Positions 53,279-61,787 of a stretch of DNA of 64,000 nucleotides are shown one piece after another. Both the position numbers and the translations under genes were made by a program. Location: the NCBI GenBank assembly GCA_035652095.1, contig DASREM010000055.1, positions 124,001 through 188,000 on the forward strand, in the 5' to 3' direction. Source of the stretch: DASREM01 sp035652095. GTDB lineage: Bacteria; Acidobacteriota; Terriglobia; Terriglobales; Acidobacteriaceae. The notes under the pieces were generated by a model. It was not told the origin of the DNA. It did no database searches and saw nothing but the letters and a program-made list of their open reading frames with translations. The stretch's first letter is position 1. Each line of letters starts with the position of its first letter.

Positions 53279-54610
53279 TTGAGCCATTTCCCGGATCACT
53301 TCTTGTGGGGCGTCGCCACCTCCGCCCACCAAGTCGAAGGCGGCAACGAAAATAATCAGTGGTTCGAGTGGGAGCGCGCCGGCGGCATCAAGTCGGGGGA
53401 TTCCTGCGGCCAGGCTTGCGACTGGTGGACCAACGCCGAGCGCGACTTCAACCTGGCCCAGCAAATCGGGGTGAACGCCCTGCGCCTTTCCATCGAATGG
53501 AGCCGCGTCGAACCCGTACCGGGTCGCTTCGATCAATCTGCTCTCGATCGCTACCGCCGCATGTTGGAGGATCTTCGCCGGCGCGCCATCATCCCGATCA
53601 TCTCCCTTCATCATTTCACGAACCCGCTATGGTTTGAGAACGAAGGAGCGTTCCTGCAAGCGCACGCCGTTCAGCATTTCACCCGCTATTGCAGCCGCAT
53701 CATCGAGGAGTTCGGCGACCTATGCTCGCATTGGGTCACCTTCAATGAGCCTAATGTCCTGGCTGCCTTGAGCTACGTAGTGGGCGAGTTCCCGCCTGGA
53801 AAACGCGGCCAAATTGTTCCGGCGGTTCGGCTCATTTATGGTATGGCCCGCGCGCACGCTGCCGCTTATGCCACCATTCACCGCTTGCAGCCTCAGGCCC
53901 AGGTCGGATGGGCCCATCACTACGTCGCCTTCGATCCCGCTTCCATCCATTCTCTCTCCGACCGCTGGACCACCCGCGTGGTGGACTACCTTTTCAACGA
54001 GAGCTTTTTGCGGCTCGTAGAGACCGGGCACGGCGGCTTTCCGTTCGACCTGCTCTTTGGAGATGCGGCCGATGTTTCAGGCACCTGCGACTTCGTCGGC
54101 CTGAATGTTTACAGCCGCTTCCATGTGGCTTTTGCCCCCTCGCTGATTTCTCAACTCTGTGCGCGCATCTTCGTCCCCGAGCACGTGCCGCAGGGCGATC
54201 GCGGAGTGCATCAGCCTTACGGCGAAGCCTATCCCGCAGCCATTCGCGCTGCAGTCACCAGGGTGGCTCGCCTGAACAAGCCGATTTATATTTTGGAGAA
54301 CGGCGTCCCGGATGCCCGCGACCGGATTCGGCCCTGGCTGATCGTTAACGCGGTCAACGAAATCCGGCAGTTAGTAGAGCAGGGCCACGATATCCGCGGC
54401 TACTTCCACTGGACCTTGACCGACAACTTCGAATGGAGCGAAGGCTGGCACTTGCGTTTTGGACTGATCGGACTGGATCCAAAAACGCAGGAAAGAATTT
54501 TGCGGCCGAGCGCCTATATCTACGGAGAGATCGCGCGCAGCAATCGGCTTTCACCCGAGATGATTGCGCAGTACGGCGGAGAGGCCCTGGCTACAAACTC
54601 AAGCCTCTGA
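53279..54610 (+). CDS. glycoside hydrolase family 1 beta-glycosidase
   Basis: A 443-residue GH1 enzyme. The start is a TTG with GAAAGGGA upstream, giving MSHFPDHFLWGVATSAHQVEGG, the standard N-terminus. The acid/base Glu157 is in TFNEPN and the nucleophile Glu340 in YILENG. WTLTDNFEWSEGWHLRFGL closes the barrel near the C-terminus. It hydrolyses terminal beta-glucosides or galactosides. No signal peptide is present, so it acts in the cytoplasm. Its last 12 bp overlap the convergent glycosyltransferase gene. Confidence 0.92.
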   Translation: MSHFPDHFLWGVATSAHQVEGGNENNQWFEWERAGGIKSGDSCGQACDWWTNAERDFNLAQQIGVNALRLSIEWSRVEPVPGRFDQSALDRYRRMLEDLRRRAIIPIISLHHFTNPLWFENEGAFLQAHAVQHFTRYCSRIIEEFGDLCSHWVTFNEPNVLAALSYVVGEFPPGKRGQIVPAVRLIYGMARAHAAAYATIHRLQPQAQVGWAHHYVAFDPASIHSLSDRWTTRVVDYLFNESFLRLVETGHGGFPFDLLFGDAADVSGTCDFVGLNVYSRFHVAFAPSLISQLCARIFVPEHVPQGDRGVHQPYGEAYPAAIRAAVTRVARLNKPIYILENGVPDARDRIRPWLIVNAVNEIRQLVEQGHDIRGYFHWTLTDNFEWSEGWHLRFGLIGLDPKTQERILRPSAYIYGEIARSNRLSPEMIAQYGGEALATNSSL

Positions 54611-55324
54611 CTCCCAGTATTTGTGGTCGCGAAGGAAGAAACTCTCGTTCCAGGTATTGAGCGCCGTCTTCAGGAATAAGCGCACGAGTTTGAAGTGGCC
54701 CATCTTCTTGAAGCGGCGGTTGGTAGTCAGGATTTTTCCCGGCACAACTCGAAACCTTCCGCGCGCAACCTTCTGGCTTAGCAGATAATCCTCGGCAAAC
54801 AGCACGCCTTCGTGAAATCCGCCCAACCGGTCAAAGCAGGTTTTGTCCCACAACATGAACATGCCGGTGCTGAATGGCTTGCATAACCGCGAAAGATGCT
54901 GCATCGTATTGTTGCCCGCATAGCACGCCCGGTCGAAAAAGCCGCCCCCGGGACACGAAATGTTCGTGGTCACGCAGTGCAGGCGCTTCTGCTTCATCAA
55001 CTCCACCGAGCGGCGGATCAGGGTCGGATCTGCCAACTCCATGTCCGCGTCAATGAACAACAGGTATTTTGAGCGCGCAAGCCGCGCCCCGGAGTTCCGC
55101 CCCACTGAAGGAATTCCGCCCGGAATCACTTCAATGTTCAGCCATTCGCCATAGGGGCGCGCGATGTCCGATGTACCGTCGCTCGAGTTGGCGTCAGCCA
55201 GGTACACCTTCGTATTCGAGATCTCCTGGTAATCCTGGAGCAGAAGCGAAGTCAGCAAACGCGGAATCATCTTCGCTTCGTTCTTCGCAGGGATTACGAT
55301 GGTCAACTCGCTCGTCGTAGGCAT
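54599..55324 (-). CDS. family 2 glycosyltransferase
   Basis: A 241-residue GT-A enzyme starting at MPTTSELTIVIPAKNEAKM. It has the nucleotide-binding start, ADANSSDGTSD, GRNSGARLARSKYLLFIDADMEL (the DxD-like DAD) and the acceptor region SAEDYLLSQK-like FAEDYLLSQKVARGRF. The C-terminus is short and without a TM. Its first 131 bp lie inside the 3' end of the upstream metallophosphoesterase gene in another frame. It transfers a sugar from a nucleotide donor; the acceptor is unknown. Confidence 0.85.
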   Translation of the reverse strand: MPTTSELTIVIPAKNEAKMIPRLLTSLLLQDYQEISNTKVYLADANSSDGTSDIARPYGEWLNIEVIPGGIPSVGRNSGARLARSKYLLFIDADMELADPTLIRRSVELMKQKRLHCVTTNISCPGGGFFDRACYAGNNTMQHLSRLCKPFSTGMFMLWDKTCFDRLGGFHEGVLFAEDYLLSQKVARGRFRVVPGKILTTNRRFKKMGHFKLVRLFLKTALNTWNESFFLRDHKYWESEA

Positions 55325-56003
55325 GGATTCGCACCCCCTCTTCACCGATCGTGACAAAAGTCGCGGCCGCTTGCGTCCAACTGCCGGTATTGAAATACTC
55401 GACCTCTTGGTTTTTCATCTGCATGGCCTCATGGGTGTGGCCGCAGAACACTCGATGCGCTCCGCGCGCATCGGCATGGCGCAGGGCGCCCTCAGCTACT
55501 TTCTTCGATAACCGCAACCAGTACGTGTCAATGCGGTCAAAGCAGCCTGCGATTCGCTTCTGCCCGAAATCCAGTTTCTGCACCTGCAGGTAAATCCAGG
55601 TAAGAAGCTTGCTCAGCGGCATGTTGCCGAGCACGAAGCGATCGAACTGGTGTCCGTGAATCGCCAGGTGCAGCAGGCCGCGGTACTCCCACATATACTC
55701 CTGGTAGACCTTGACCCCGACCAGGTGCGACATCACTTCGCACAAACCGCGGTCGTGGTTGCCTTCCACCCAGACCACTTCAATATTCCGCTTGGGATTC
55801 GACAGCTTGCGGATATATCCCAGGAACTGCCAGTGCTCTTTCTTGAGACGCCCGAAATTCAGGTCGCAGAAGATATCGCCCAACAGGATGAGGCGTTGAA
55901 ATGAAATCGAGCGCAAGGTCTCAAGCGCCGCCTTGGCCCGGCTTACGTCGGATCCCAGGTGGAGGTCGGACAGGATCACCGTGTTAAATCCCGGCTGCTC
56001 CAT
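55194..56003 (-). CDS. calcineurin-like metallophosphoesterase (UDP-diacylglucosamine hydrolase-like)
   Basis: A 269-residue protein with the five metallophosphoesterase blocks: DLHLG (D13, H15), GDIFCD, GNHDRG, HGHQFD and CGHTHEA near residue 193. The fold resembles LpxH and related phosphoesterases. The last 40 residues, RVDHRNPCEERSEDD..., fall after the catalytic core and overlap the glycosyltransferase start by 131 bp. Gene order with a GT2 suggests lipid or envelope sugar metabolism. The substrate is not evident. Confidence 0.85.
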   Translation of the reverse strand: MEQPGFNTVILSDLHLGSDVSRAKAALETLRSISFQRLILLGDIFCDLNFGRLKKEHWQFLGYIRKLSNPKRNIEVVWVEGNHDRGLCEVMSHLVGVKVYQEYMWEYRGLLHLAIHGHQFDRFVLGNMPLSKLLTWIYLQVQKLDFGQKRIAGCFDRIDTYWLRLSKKVAEGALRHADARGAHRVFCGHTHEAMQMKNQEVEYFNTGSWTQAAATFVTIGEEGVRIHAYDERVDHRNPCEERSEDDSAFADFASAPGLPGDLEYEGVPG

Positions 56004-56321
56004 GGTCCTTTTTTACTGAAGCGAAGTTAAAGCATGATGAATTATCCACACCAAAGTAATTCGCAGTACCATGAATTACACCCTGGGTTCACGTTGTATT
56101 CACATGTCTGTAACAATTGGACGCACTCATCAGTCAGGCAGGTGAGCGTTCCACTAACTTCGTTCCGTTCCGTACTGTTTCACTTGCGCCTGTTCAGCCT
56201 GAACAGCGTCGGTCCCAGGAACTCGCGTCTCTATGGCCACGCGGACGGAGCATCCTGCGGCAAGTCTTAGCGCCATGGGTTCGCCGTTCTTCGTTTTTAT
56301 GTGATGGGATCCAGCTGAAAT
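56004..56321. other. intergenic region without a supported gene
   Basis: The stretch is AT-rich near 56030-56110 with no Shine-Dalgarno-supported frame. A phasin-gene terminator begins at 56322. Nothing else is visible. Confidence 0.5.
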
Positions 56322-56353
56322 AAAAAAGGGCGAAACCCTGTTCCGTTCCGCCC
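56322..56353 (-). terminator. rho-independent terminator of the phasin gene
   Basis: On the minus strand GGGCGGAAC (56345-56353) pairs with GTTTCGCCC (56328-56336) with one mismatch and an 8-nt loop, followed by a TTTTTT run. It lies 18 bp after the stop of the phasin-like gene. Confidence 0.8.
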
Positions 56354-56371
56354 CTCGAATGGTTCCAGTGC

Positions 56372-57295
56372 TTAGACCACTGCGTGCTCGGTGTGTGCGG
56401 TCTTGCCGCGTCCCCGTTTCTTCGCCTGATGCGGTTTGGCATGTTTGGCCTCGCCGCGGGTTTTGGTGACCGCTTCCATCAATGCGCGTTGCGCGTCAAC
56501 AAATGTCTTCACGCCATCCCGGGTCAGGTCCGAGATCGGCATCAAGGGAAGAGGTCCGGCGATATCCATGGCCCGGCCCGCGGCCGCAAAATTCACATTC
56601 ATCTGATGGCCGGCCACGTCGAACAACTTCTTCTGCGCTTCCACAAACGCCTCGGTCGCTTGCCGCGCCAGTTCTGCCAGTTCCGTCTTTTTCTGCTTCT
56701 TGGCGGCTCCGTTGTGTTTTGGACTGGTCGCTTTTGTCACTTCCTCCGCTACAACGTCCAGGAACTTCTTCTCGGCCTCAACAAAGGTCTCCATTGCCTC
56801 CCGCGCAAAATCCACCATGATCTCCGGTTTGGGGAGCTTCCCTTCCTTTACCGATTCGATCCAGGCGTGGTTCTGTTTGCCCGCCGCCTTCAGGAATTGC
56901 TTCTGCATGTCGATCGCGTTGTCCACCGTCCGGCGAAGCAGATCGATGGCAGCAAACGCGATTCCCGGACCGCCGGCCCGTTCCCTGGCTCCCGCCATCA
57001 CGATATCGTTCTGCCGCTGAATCAGGTCCGCCAACACTTGTTGCGCATGGATGAAGCTGGAGATGCCCTCGCCCGCCACCTCGGTCAGAATCGCGGCCGG
57101 GGAATGCCGCGAGTCAGAGAGCCGGTCGCGCACGGCGTGGATCACGCTGGCGTTCTGCCGCATTGCCAGGTCCAGCAGAATGCGCTGGGTTGCGAAATAG
57201 CTTTGTACTCCTTGCTGCGCCCACCCCGATAACAGGGAAATGAACGATGACTCACGGGGATGCCGCATCGATTCCGATCTCGTTGGTTCTCGCAT
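56372..57295 (-). CDS. phasin-like protein with Lys-rich tail
   Basis: A 307-residue protein from the ATG at 57295, preceded by TTGGAGG as Shine-Dalgarno. It consists of three or four amphipathic helical repeats (ALIL-type, FVDAQRALMEAV, FVEAEKKFLDVVAEE, FVEAQKKLFDVAGHQ), a layout seen in phasins that coat PHA granules. The tail (KPHQAKKRGRGKTAHTEHAVV) is basic and could contact DNA. The divergent neighbour is PhaR, the usual phasin regulator, which supports the assignment. An upstream TTG at 57307 is an unlikely alternative start. Confidence 0.75.
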   Translation of the reverse strand: MREPTRSESMRHPRESSFISLLSGWAQQGVQSYFATQRILLDLAMRQNASVIHAVRDRLSDSRHSPAAILTEVAGEGISSFIHAQQVLADLIQRQNDIVMAGARERAGGPGIAFAAIDLLRRTVDNAIDMQKQFLKAAGKQNHAWIESVKEGKLPKPEIMVDFAREAMETFVEAEKKFLDVVAEEVTKATSPKHNGAAKKQKKTELAELARQATEAFVEAQKKLFDVAGHQMNVNFAAAGRAMDIAGPLPLMPISDLTRDGVKTFVDAQRALMEAVTKTRGEAKHAKPHQAKKRGRGKTAHTEHAVV

Positions 57296-57306
57296 GATTG
57301 CCTCCA

Positions 57307-57323
57307 ATGCTGCATTGCAGCAT
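57307..57323. promoter_or_regulatory. candidate PhaR operator upstream of the phasin gene
   Basis: ATGCTGCATTGCAGCAT is a perfect palindrome with 8-bp arms. Its core is CTGC-ATT-GCAG, the CTGC-N3-GCAG pattern described for PhaR binding in Rhodobacter. It lies just upstream of the phasin Shine-Dalgarno (57299-57304). Confidence 0.6.
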
Positions 57324-57526
57324 CAGCTTTAGCCTATACGAGCGCCGCTCTAGCGTGTCAAGGAATCGGGGCCCCACGTTCATAAAATCTGTTGCGATTT
57401 CCCAAATCGGGAGCATTTCGGCTGCCTTTCCACAGCTCCCGCTCCTCACTGGGCTTTGCAGCCCGCAAGATCCTCCAAAAAAACTCTGTACAACCCCTCG
57501 CTGCGATGCCACTATGCAGTAGGGCT

Positions 57527-57543
57527 TTGTTGCAACGCAACAA
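57527..57543. promoter_or_regulatory. candidate autoregulatory operator at phaR
   Basis: TTGTTGCAACGCAACAA has perfect 7-bp arms and a TGC-AAC-GCA core, the same core spacing as the phasin-side palindrome. It touches the phaR Shine-Dalgarno (AAGGA, 57542-57546). Confidence 0.5.
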
Positions 57544-57553
57544 GGATCGTGCC

Positions 57554-58096
57554 ATGGAATCCGGCGTCATCATCAAGAAGTACGGCAATCGCAGGCTGTA
57601 CGACACTTCCAGCAGTCGCTACATCAATCTCGACGAGATTGCGCGCTACATTCGCGAAGGCAAACCGGTCCAGGTGGTGGATGCCAGCACCGGTGAGGAC
57701 CTGACGCGGGTCACCCTCACCCAGATCATCACCGAAGACGCCAAAGACAAGCCCACCGGACTTCCCTTGGAACTGCTTCGCCAACTCATTGTGGCTTCGG
57801 ACCAGACGCGCCAGGAATTCATCATGTGGTACTTGAAGTCGGCATTCGATACGTATCAGGCAGTGCAGGATGCCGTCAAAGACCGCTTCAGCGACGTGCA
57901 GTCCGCATTGCTCTCGCCGGTAGATTCCATGAAACGGTTCCTGAGCGGTCAATCATCGCCGCCTGCTCCCGAAGAGCAGTCCGAGATCCACCTGCTCCGG
58001 GCTCGACTGGCGGAACTGGAGGAACGCATGAAGCGGAAGCGTAACCGGCGGGCTCCGCGCAAGGCTGCCAGGCCGGCCAGGGCCAAACGAACCTAG
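57554..58096 (+). CDS. phaR: polyhydroxyalkanoate synthesis regulator PhaR
   Basis: A 180-residue protein from the ATG at 57554 with AAGGA upstream. The N-terminal 60 residues are the PHB accumulation regulatory domain (IIKKYGNRRLYDTSSSRYINLDE), which binds DNA and PHA. The C-terminal part has coiled-coil character (LRARLAELEERMKRKRNRR) and a very basic tail. PhaR represses phasin and its own gene until PHA is present. The divergent phasin gene fits this. The frame opens further upstream without homology. Confidence 0.9.
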   Translation: MESGVIIKKYGNRRLYDTSSSRYINLDEIARYIREGKPVQVVDASTGEDLTRVTLTQIITEDAKDKPTGLPLELLRQLIVASDQTRQEFIMWYLKSAFDTYQAVQDAVKDRFSDVQSALLSPVDSMKRFLSGQSSPPAPEEQSEIHLLRARLAELEERMKRKRNRRAPRKAARPARAKRT

Positions 58097-58307
58097 GCAT
58101 GCCGCAGAAGCGTACCGAATTGGTCTCCCTACGCGGCGAGCTTTGAAAGATTTGGCCAGCGTCACTGCGCCGGCCAACAAAGAAGTGTATGGGTGGACTC
58201 GCCTCTATTCGAACGCGTCATCCGACCCCAAGTGCAGTAAGGGGAAAGGCTCTCGCGTGGACGACGATGATCTGTATCTGCACGACGCCAAACCCTGAGG
58301 AGGTGTT

Positions 58308-60098
58308 ATGGCAACTGTGAGCGCGGAACCTGCGACAAAAGTGCTCGGCGGAAGCTTCCTGATCCAGGACTGCTCGCCGGAAACCGTTTTTACCCCCGAG
58401 GATTTCACCGAACAACACCAACTTATCGCACAAACCGCCGAAGAATTCGCCGTGAACGAGATCGTTCCCAACATCGAGCGCATGGAAAAAAAGGAGTTCT
58501 CGGTTAACCGTGAACTGGTCAAGAAAGCCGGCGGCCTGGGCCTCAGCGCGGTAGACACGCCGGAAGCCTACGGTGGCCTGCAACTCGATAAAGTCACCTC
58601 CGCCATCATCGCCGATCGCCTGGCCTGCCATGGAGGCTTCAGCGCGACTTGGGGCGCGCACACCTGTATCGGGACCCTGCCCCTGGTGTACTTCGGGACC
58701 GAGCAGCAAAAGAAAAAATATCTTCCCGGGCTGGCCTCCGGAGACATGGTCGGGGCCTATGCTCTTTCGGAATCCTCTTCCGCCTCCGATGCCCTCAACT
58801 GCCGCACCCGGGCCACACTTTCGAAAGATGGCAAGCACTACATCCTGAACGGCGAGAAGATGTGGATTACCAACGCCTCGTTCGCCGACCTCTTCACCGT
58901 ATTCGCAAAGGTGGATGGAGAAAAGTTCACAGCCTTCCTGGTGGAGCGCAATTTTCCCGGATTCGCCGTCGGGGCCGAAGAACACAAGATGGGCATTCGT
59001 GGCTCTTCCACTTGTCCCCTCATCCTCACCGACTGCAAGGTGCCGGTCGAGAATGTGCTGGGAGAAATCGGCAAGGGACATCACATCGCCTTCAACGTTT
59101 TGAACGTGGGCCGTTTCAAGCTTGGCGCAGGCAGCGTGGGCTCGGCCCGCTATTGCCTGCAGAGCTCGATTGAGTACGCGAAGCAGCGCAAGGCCTTCGG
59201 CAAAACCATCGCTGACTTCGGATTGATCCGCGAAAAACTGGCCAACATGGCAGTCGGAATCTTTGTCGGCGAAGCCATGGCTTATCGCACCGTCGGCATG
59301 ATGGACGCGGCCATCGCCCAATTACCCGATCACAACGACATGGTGGCGGTGCGCAAGGTCTTCGACGAATACGCCATTGAGTGCTCCATCCTGAAAGTCT
59401 GGGGTTCGGAGATGATCGACTTCGTGGTGGACGAGATGGTTCAGGTCTACGGCGGGTACGGTTTTGTCGAAGAATATCCGGCCGACCGCGCCTATCGCGA
59501 TTCCCGCGTGAACCGCATCTTCGAAGGCACCAATGAGATCAATCGCCTGGTGATCGCCGGGTTCTTGCTGAAGCGCGCCATGTCGGGACAGTTGCCGCTC
59601 CTGGCCGCTATCAAAAACCTGATGGATGAGGTGCTCTCGGGCTCCGCATCCGGCAACGGCGACGGCTCCTTCGCCGAAGAACGTAAACTGGTGGCCAACG
59701 CCAAAAAGCTGGGATTGTTTGCCGCAGGGGTTGCCACCCAGAAGTACATGCAGAACATACAGGACCAGCAGGAGATCATGGGGACCATCGCCGACATGGT
59801 CATCGAAAGCTACGCCATGGAGTCGGCACTGTTGCGGGTCCAGAAACGCGCCACATCCTCGTCGCTGGGAGACAACGGTTTGGCGACTGCCATGATGCGC
59901 GTCTATCTCGAAAGCGGAATCGAGAAGATCGAAGCCGCCGCAAAAAGAATCCTGGCTGCCGTCAGCGAAGGAGACATGCTGCGTTCGCAGATGGCCATTT
60001 TGCGACGGCTCGCCAAGCATGATCCGTTCGATAGCATCGGGTTGCGCCAGAACATCGCGCACAAGATTCTCGAGACCGGAAAATATGTAGCAGCCTAG
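58308..60098 (+). CDS. acyl-CoA dehydrogenase
   Basis: A 596-residue FAD enzyme with a strong Shine-Dalgarno (GAGGAGGTG). It has ALSESSSASDA and MWITNASFAD in the core, and the catalytic Glu406 in RIFEGTNEINR. It is longer than the short-chain family (about 380), with a C-terminal helical extension, like the very-long-chain (VLCAD/FadE-like) group. It oxidises acyl-CoA to enoyl-CoA and passes electrons to ETF, whose genes lie at 5-9 kb. The following gene encodes an ABC1 kinase. Confidence 0.92.
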   Translation: MATVSAEPATKVLGGSFLIQDCSPETVFTPEDFTEQHQLIAQTAEEFAVNEIVPNIERMEKKEFSVNRELVKKAGGLGLSAVDTPEAYGGLQLDKVTSAIIADRLACHGGFSATWGAHTCIGTLPLVYFGTEQQKKKYLPGLASGDMVGAYALSESSSASDALNCRTRATLSKDGKHYILNGEKMWITNASFADLFTVFAKVDGEKFTAFLVERNFPGFAVGAEEHKMGIRGSSTCPLILTDCKVPVENVLGEIGKGHHIAFNVLNVGRFKLGAGSVGSARYCLQSSIEYAKQRKAFGKTIADFGLIREKLANMAVGIFVGEAMAYRTVGMMDAAIAQLPDHNDMVAVRKVFDEYAIECSILKVWGSEMIDFVVDEMVQVYGGYGFVEEYPADRAYRDSRVNRIFEGTNEINRLVIAGFLLKRAMSGQLPLLAAIKNLMDEVLSGSASGNGDGSFAEERKLVANAKKLGLFAAGVATQKYMQNIQDQQEIMGTIADMVIESYAMESALLRVQKRATSSSLGDNGLATAMMRVYLESGIEKIEAAAKRILAAVSEGDMLRSQMAILRRLAKHDPFDSIGLRQNIAHKILETGKYVAA

Positions 60099-60102
60099 GT
60101 TT

Positions 60103-60120
60103 GCATGCCGTGAGGCATGC
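60103..60120. other. perfect hairpin between the dehydrogenase and ABC1 kinase genes
   Basis: GCATGCC-GTGA-GGCATGC is a perfect 7-bp stem with a tetraloop, 5 bp after the acyl-CoA dehydrogenase stop and 14 bp before the next Shine-Dalgarno. No T-run follows, so it is not a classical terminator. It could attenuate or stabilise the transcript. Confidence 0.5.
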
Positions 60121-60144
60121 GACCCTCCTTCGAGGAGTAATGCC

Positions 60145-61773
60145 TTGAACGCGCTCGCGACCACAACCGCCTTCGACACGCTCGACCCCGAGCAATTGAA
60201 GGCGGCTTTTTTTTCAACTCACAAATCTTTCGCCGAGCGCGTGACCGCCATCGAGCAGGCGCTGCAAGGGCCCTTTGGTGATAAGGTCCGGGAACAACTC
60301 GGACGCTGGGTGGTCCAGCGCCTGCCGGGCGAGGAACTGGTCCCGGAAAAATATGCGCACTGGCGCCCCCTGGTGCGGGACGCGATGCTGTACGTTTTCA
60401 TGCATATCTCGATTCCTCGCCTCGCGCCCAAGCTGGTCGAGCAACTCGAACTGCCCGCCAGAACTCCCACCGGAACCCGGCTTCTGAAACTCATCTCCAA
60501 GGTGCCGGGCCTGCAAAAACTCGGGCAGGTCCTGGCCCGGAACCGCCACCTGTTGCCCCAGCTGCGGCGTTCCCTGACCAAGCTGGAAAACGGAATCGCC
60601 GACATGGATCCGACCGAGGTGCAACAAATCATCGTCCGCGAATTAGGAAACAGAATCGAAGCTCACTCGGTCACCGTCAAGCCCGGGATCTTTTTTGAAG
60701 CGAGTGTGAGCGCGGTCATTCGATTCACCTGGCGAAATCCGGAAACCGGGAAGCGGGAGCGCGGCGTCTTCAAGGTTCTCAAACCGTTTATTCCGCCCTC
60801 TTTCGCTGAAGATATGGAATTGCTCGCCGGCATTGCCAAGTATGTCGGCGGGAGAAGCCGCGAATATGGTTTCGCCAAGCGGGTTCTCCCGGAAACCTTC
60901 AGCGATGTGCGGCGGCTACTCCAGCACGAGGTGGACTTTCCCCGCGAGCAGAAGACCCTCTCGAAAGCCGCGCGCGCCTATGGCTCGCTGATCGGGGTCC
61001 GGGTACCGCGCCTTATCCCTCAACTCTCCACCTCGAGAATCACGGCCATGAGCGAAGAACGCGGCATCAAGATCACCACTGCCGCCGCCCGTCTGCCGAA
61101 GTGGAAGCGCACTGGAATTTGTGAACAGCTGATTGAAGCCTTCGTCGCCGTCCCTATTTTCTCCACCGACCGTAACGCGATTTTCCATGCCGATCCCCAC
61201 GCGGGAAATCTCCTGTACGACTCGCGCACCGGCGACGTCGTCATCCTCGACTGGGCGCTCACCGAAAGCGTGAGCTACGAAGAGCGCCGGCGCCTGGCCA
61301 TGCTGGTGTTGATGACCGCGCTCCGGGATTCCGACGGCATCTTCAAGCAAGTCCAGATGCTCAGCCGGGGCGGTACCCGCCGCAAGGGAGCGCAGGCCGC
61401 CCTGGTGCGCAACTGCATCCATAACTTTATCGCCGGCCTGCCTTTCATGCGCATGCCCGGAAGCAACGACGTGCTCAATTTATTGGAAGAGATCGCCATG
61501 AAGGGCGTTCGACTGCCCGCCCCGCTGATCATGTTGCGCAAGGTGCTGTTCACATTGGATGGAGTTCAGCACGACATGGGTAGTCCTGACATCAACATGA
61601 TCTCCATCGTGGCCCGCCATGCCACGCCGCGCTGGTTGAGCAGTTGGACCGCCCTGGGAGCGCCGCTCTCCCTGAAAGACTGGCTGACCGTCGAGGCCAG
61701 CGCTCTCGGTTACGGCGGTCGTGTTTGCTGGCAAAAGATGCAATCCGTGTTGAAGCCCACCGCAAGCACATAG
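60145..61773 (+). CDS. ABC1/UbiB-family atypical kinase
   Basis: A 542-residue protein of the AarF/ABC1 family, starting at a TTG after GAGGAG (an ATG at 60140 leads to an immediate stop). The kinase-like core has the Lys-containing VFKVLKPFI-type strand, IFHADPHAGNLLYD (catalytic loop) and VVILDWALT (metal-binding Asp). Family members support ubiquinone or isoprenoid metabolism as ATPase-type proteins. The N-terminal 150 residues (including LGQVLARN) are helical. It is probably cotranscribed with the acyl-CoA dehydrogenase gene, which also feeds the quinone pool. Confidence 0.85.
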   Translation: MNALATTTAFDTLDPEQLKAAFFSTHKSFAERVTAIEQALQGPFGDKVREQLGRWVVQRLPGEELVPEKYAHWRPLVRDAMLYVFMHISIPRLAPKLVEQLELPARTPTGTRLLKLISKVPGLQKLGQVLARNRHLLPQLRRSLTKLENGIADMDPTEVQQIIVRELGNRIEAHSVTVKPGIFFEASVSAVIRFTWRNPETGKRERGVFKVLKPFIPPSFAEDMELLAGIAKYVGGRSREYGFAKRVLPETFSDVRRLLQHEVDFPREQKTLSKAARAYGSLIGVRVPRLIPQLSTSRITAMSEERGIKITTAAARLPKWKRTGICEQLIEAFVAVPIFSTDRNAIFHADPHAGNLLYDSRTGDVVILDWALTESVSYEERRRLAMLVLMTALRDSDGIFKQVQMLSRGGTRRKGAQAALVRNCIHNFIAGLPFMRMPGSNDVLNLLEEIAMKGVRLPAPLIMLRKVLFTLDGVQHDMGSPDINMISIVARHATPRWLSSWTALGAPLSLKDWLTVEASALGYGGRVCWQKMQSVLKPTAST

Positions 61774-61787
61774 AGGAGAGTCGAGGA

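Noticed and set aside
57410..57553. Upstream extension of phaR to 57392
   Set aside because: The conserved PhaR N-terminus starts at 57554 with a good Shine-Dalgarno; the extra residues have no homology and the region holds an operator-like palindrome.
58218..59321. 367-residue minus-strand frame over the acyl-CoA dehydrogenase gene
   Set aside because: It is antisense to a gene with catalytic residues and a strong Shine-Dalgarno; a shadow.
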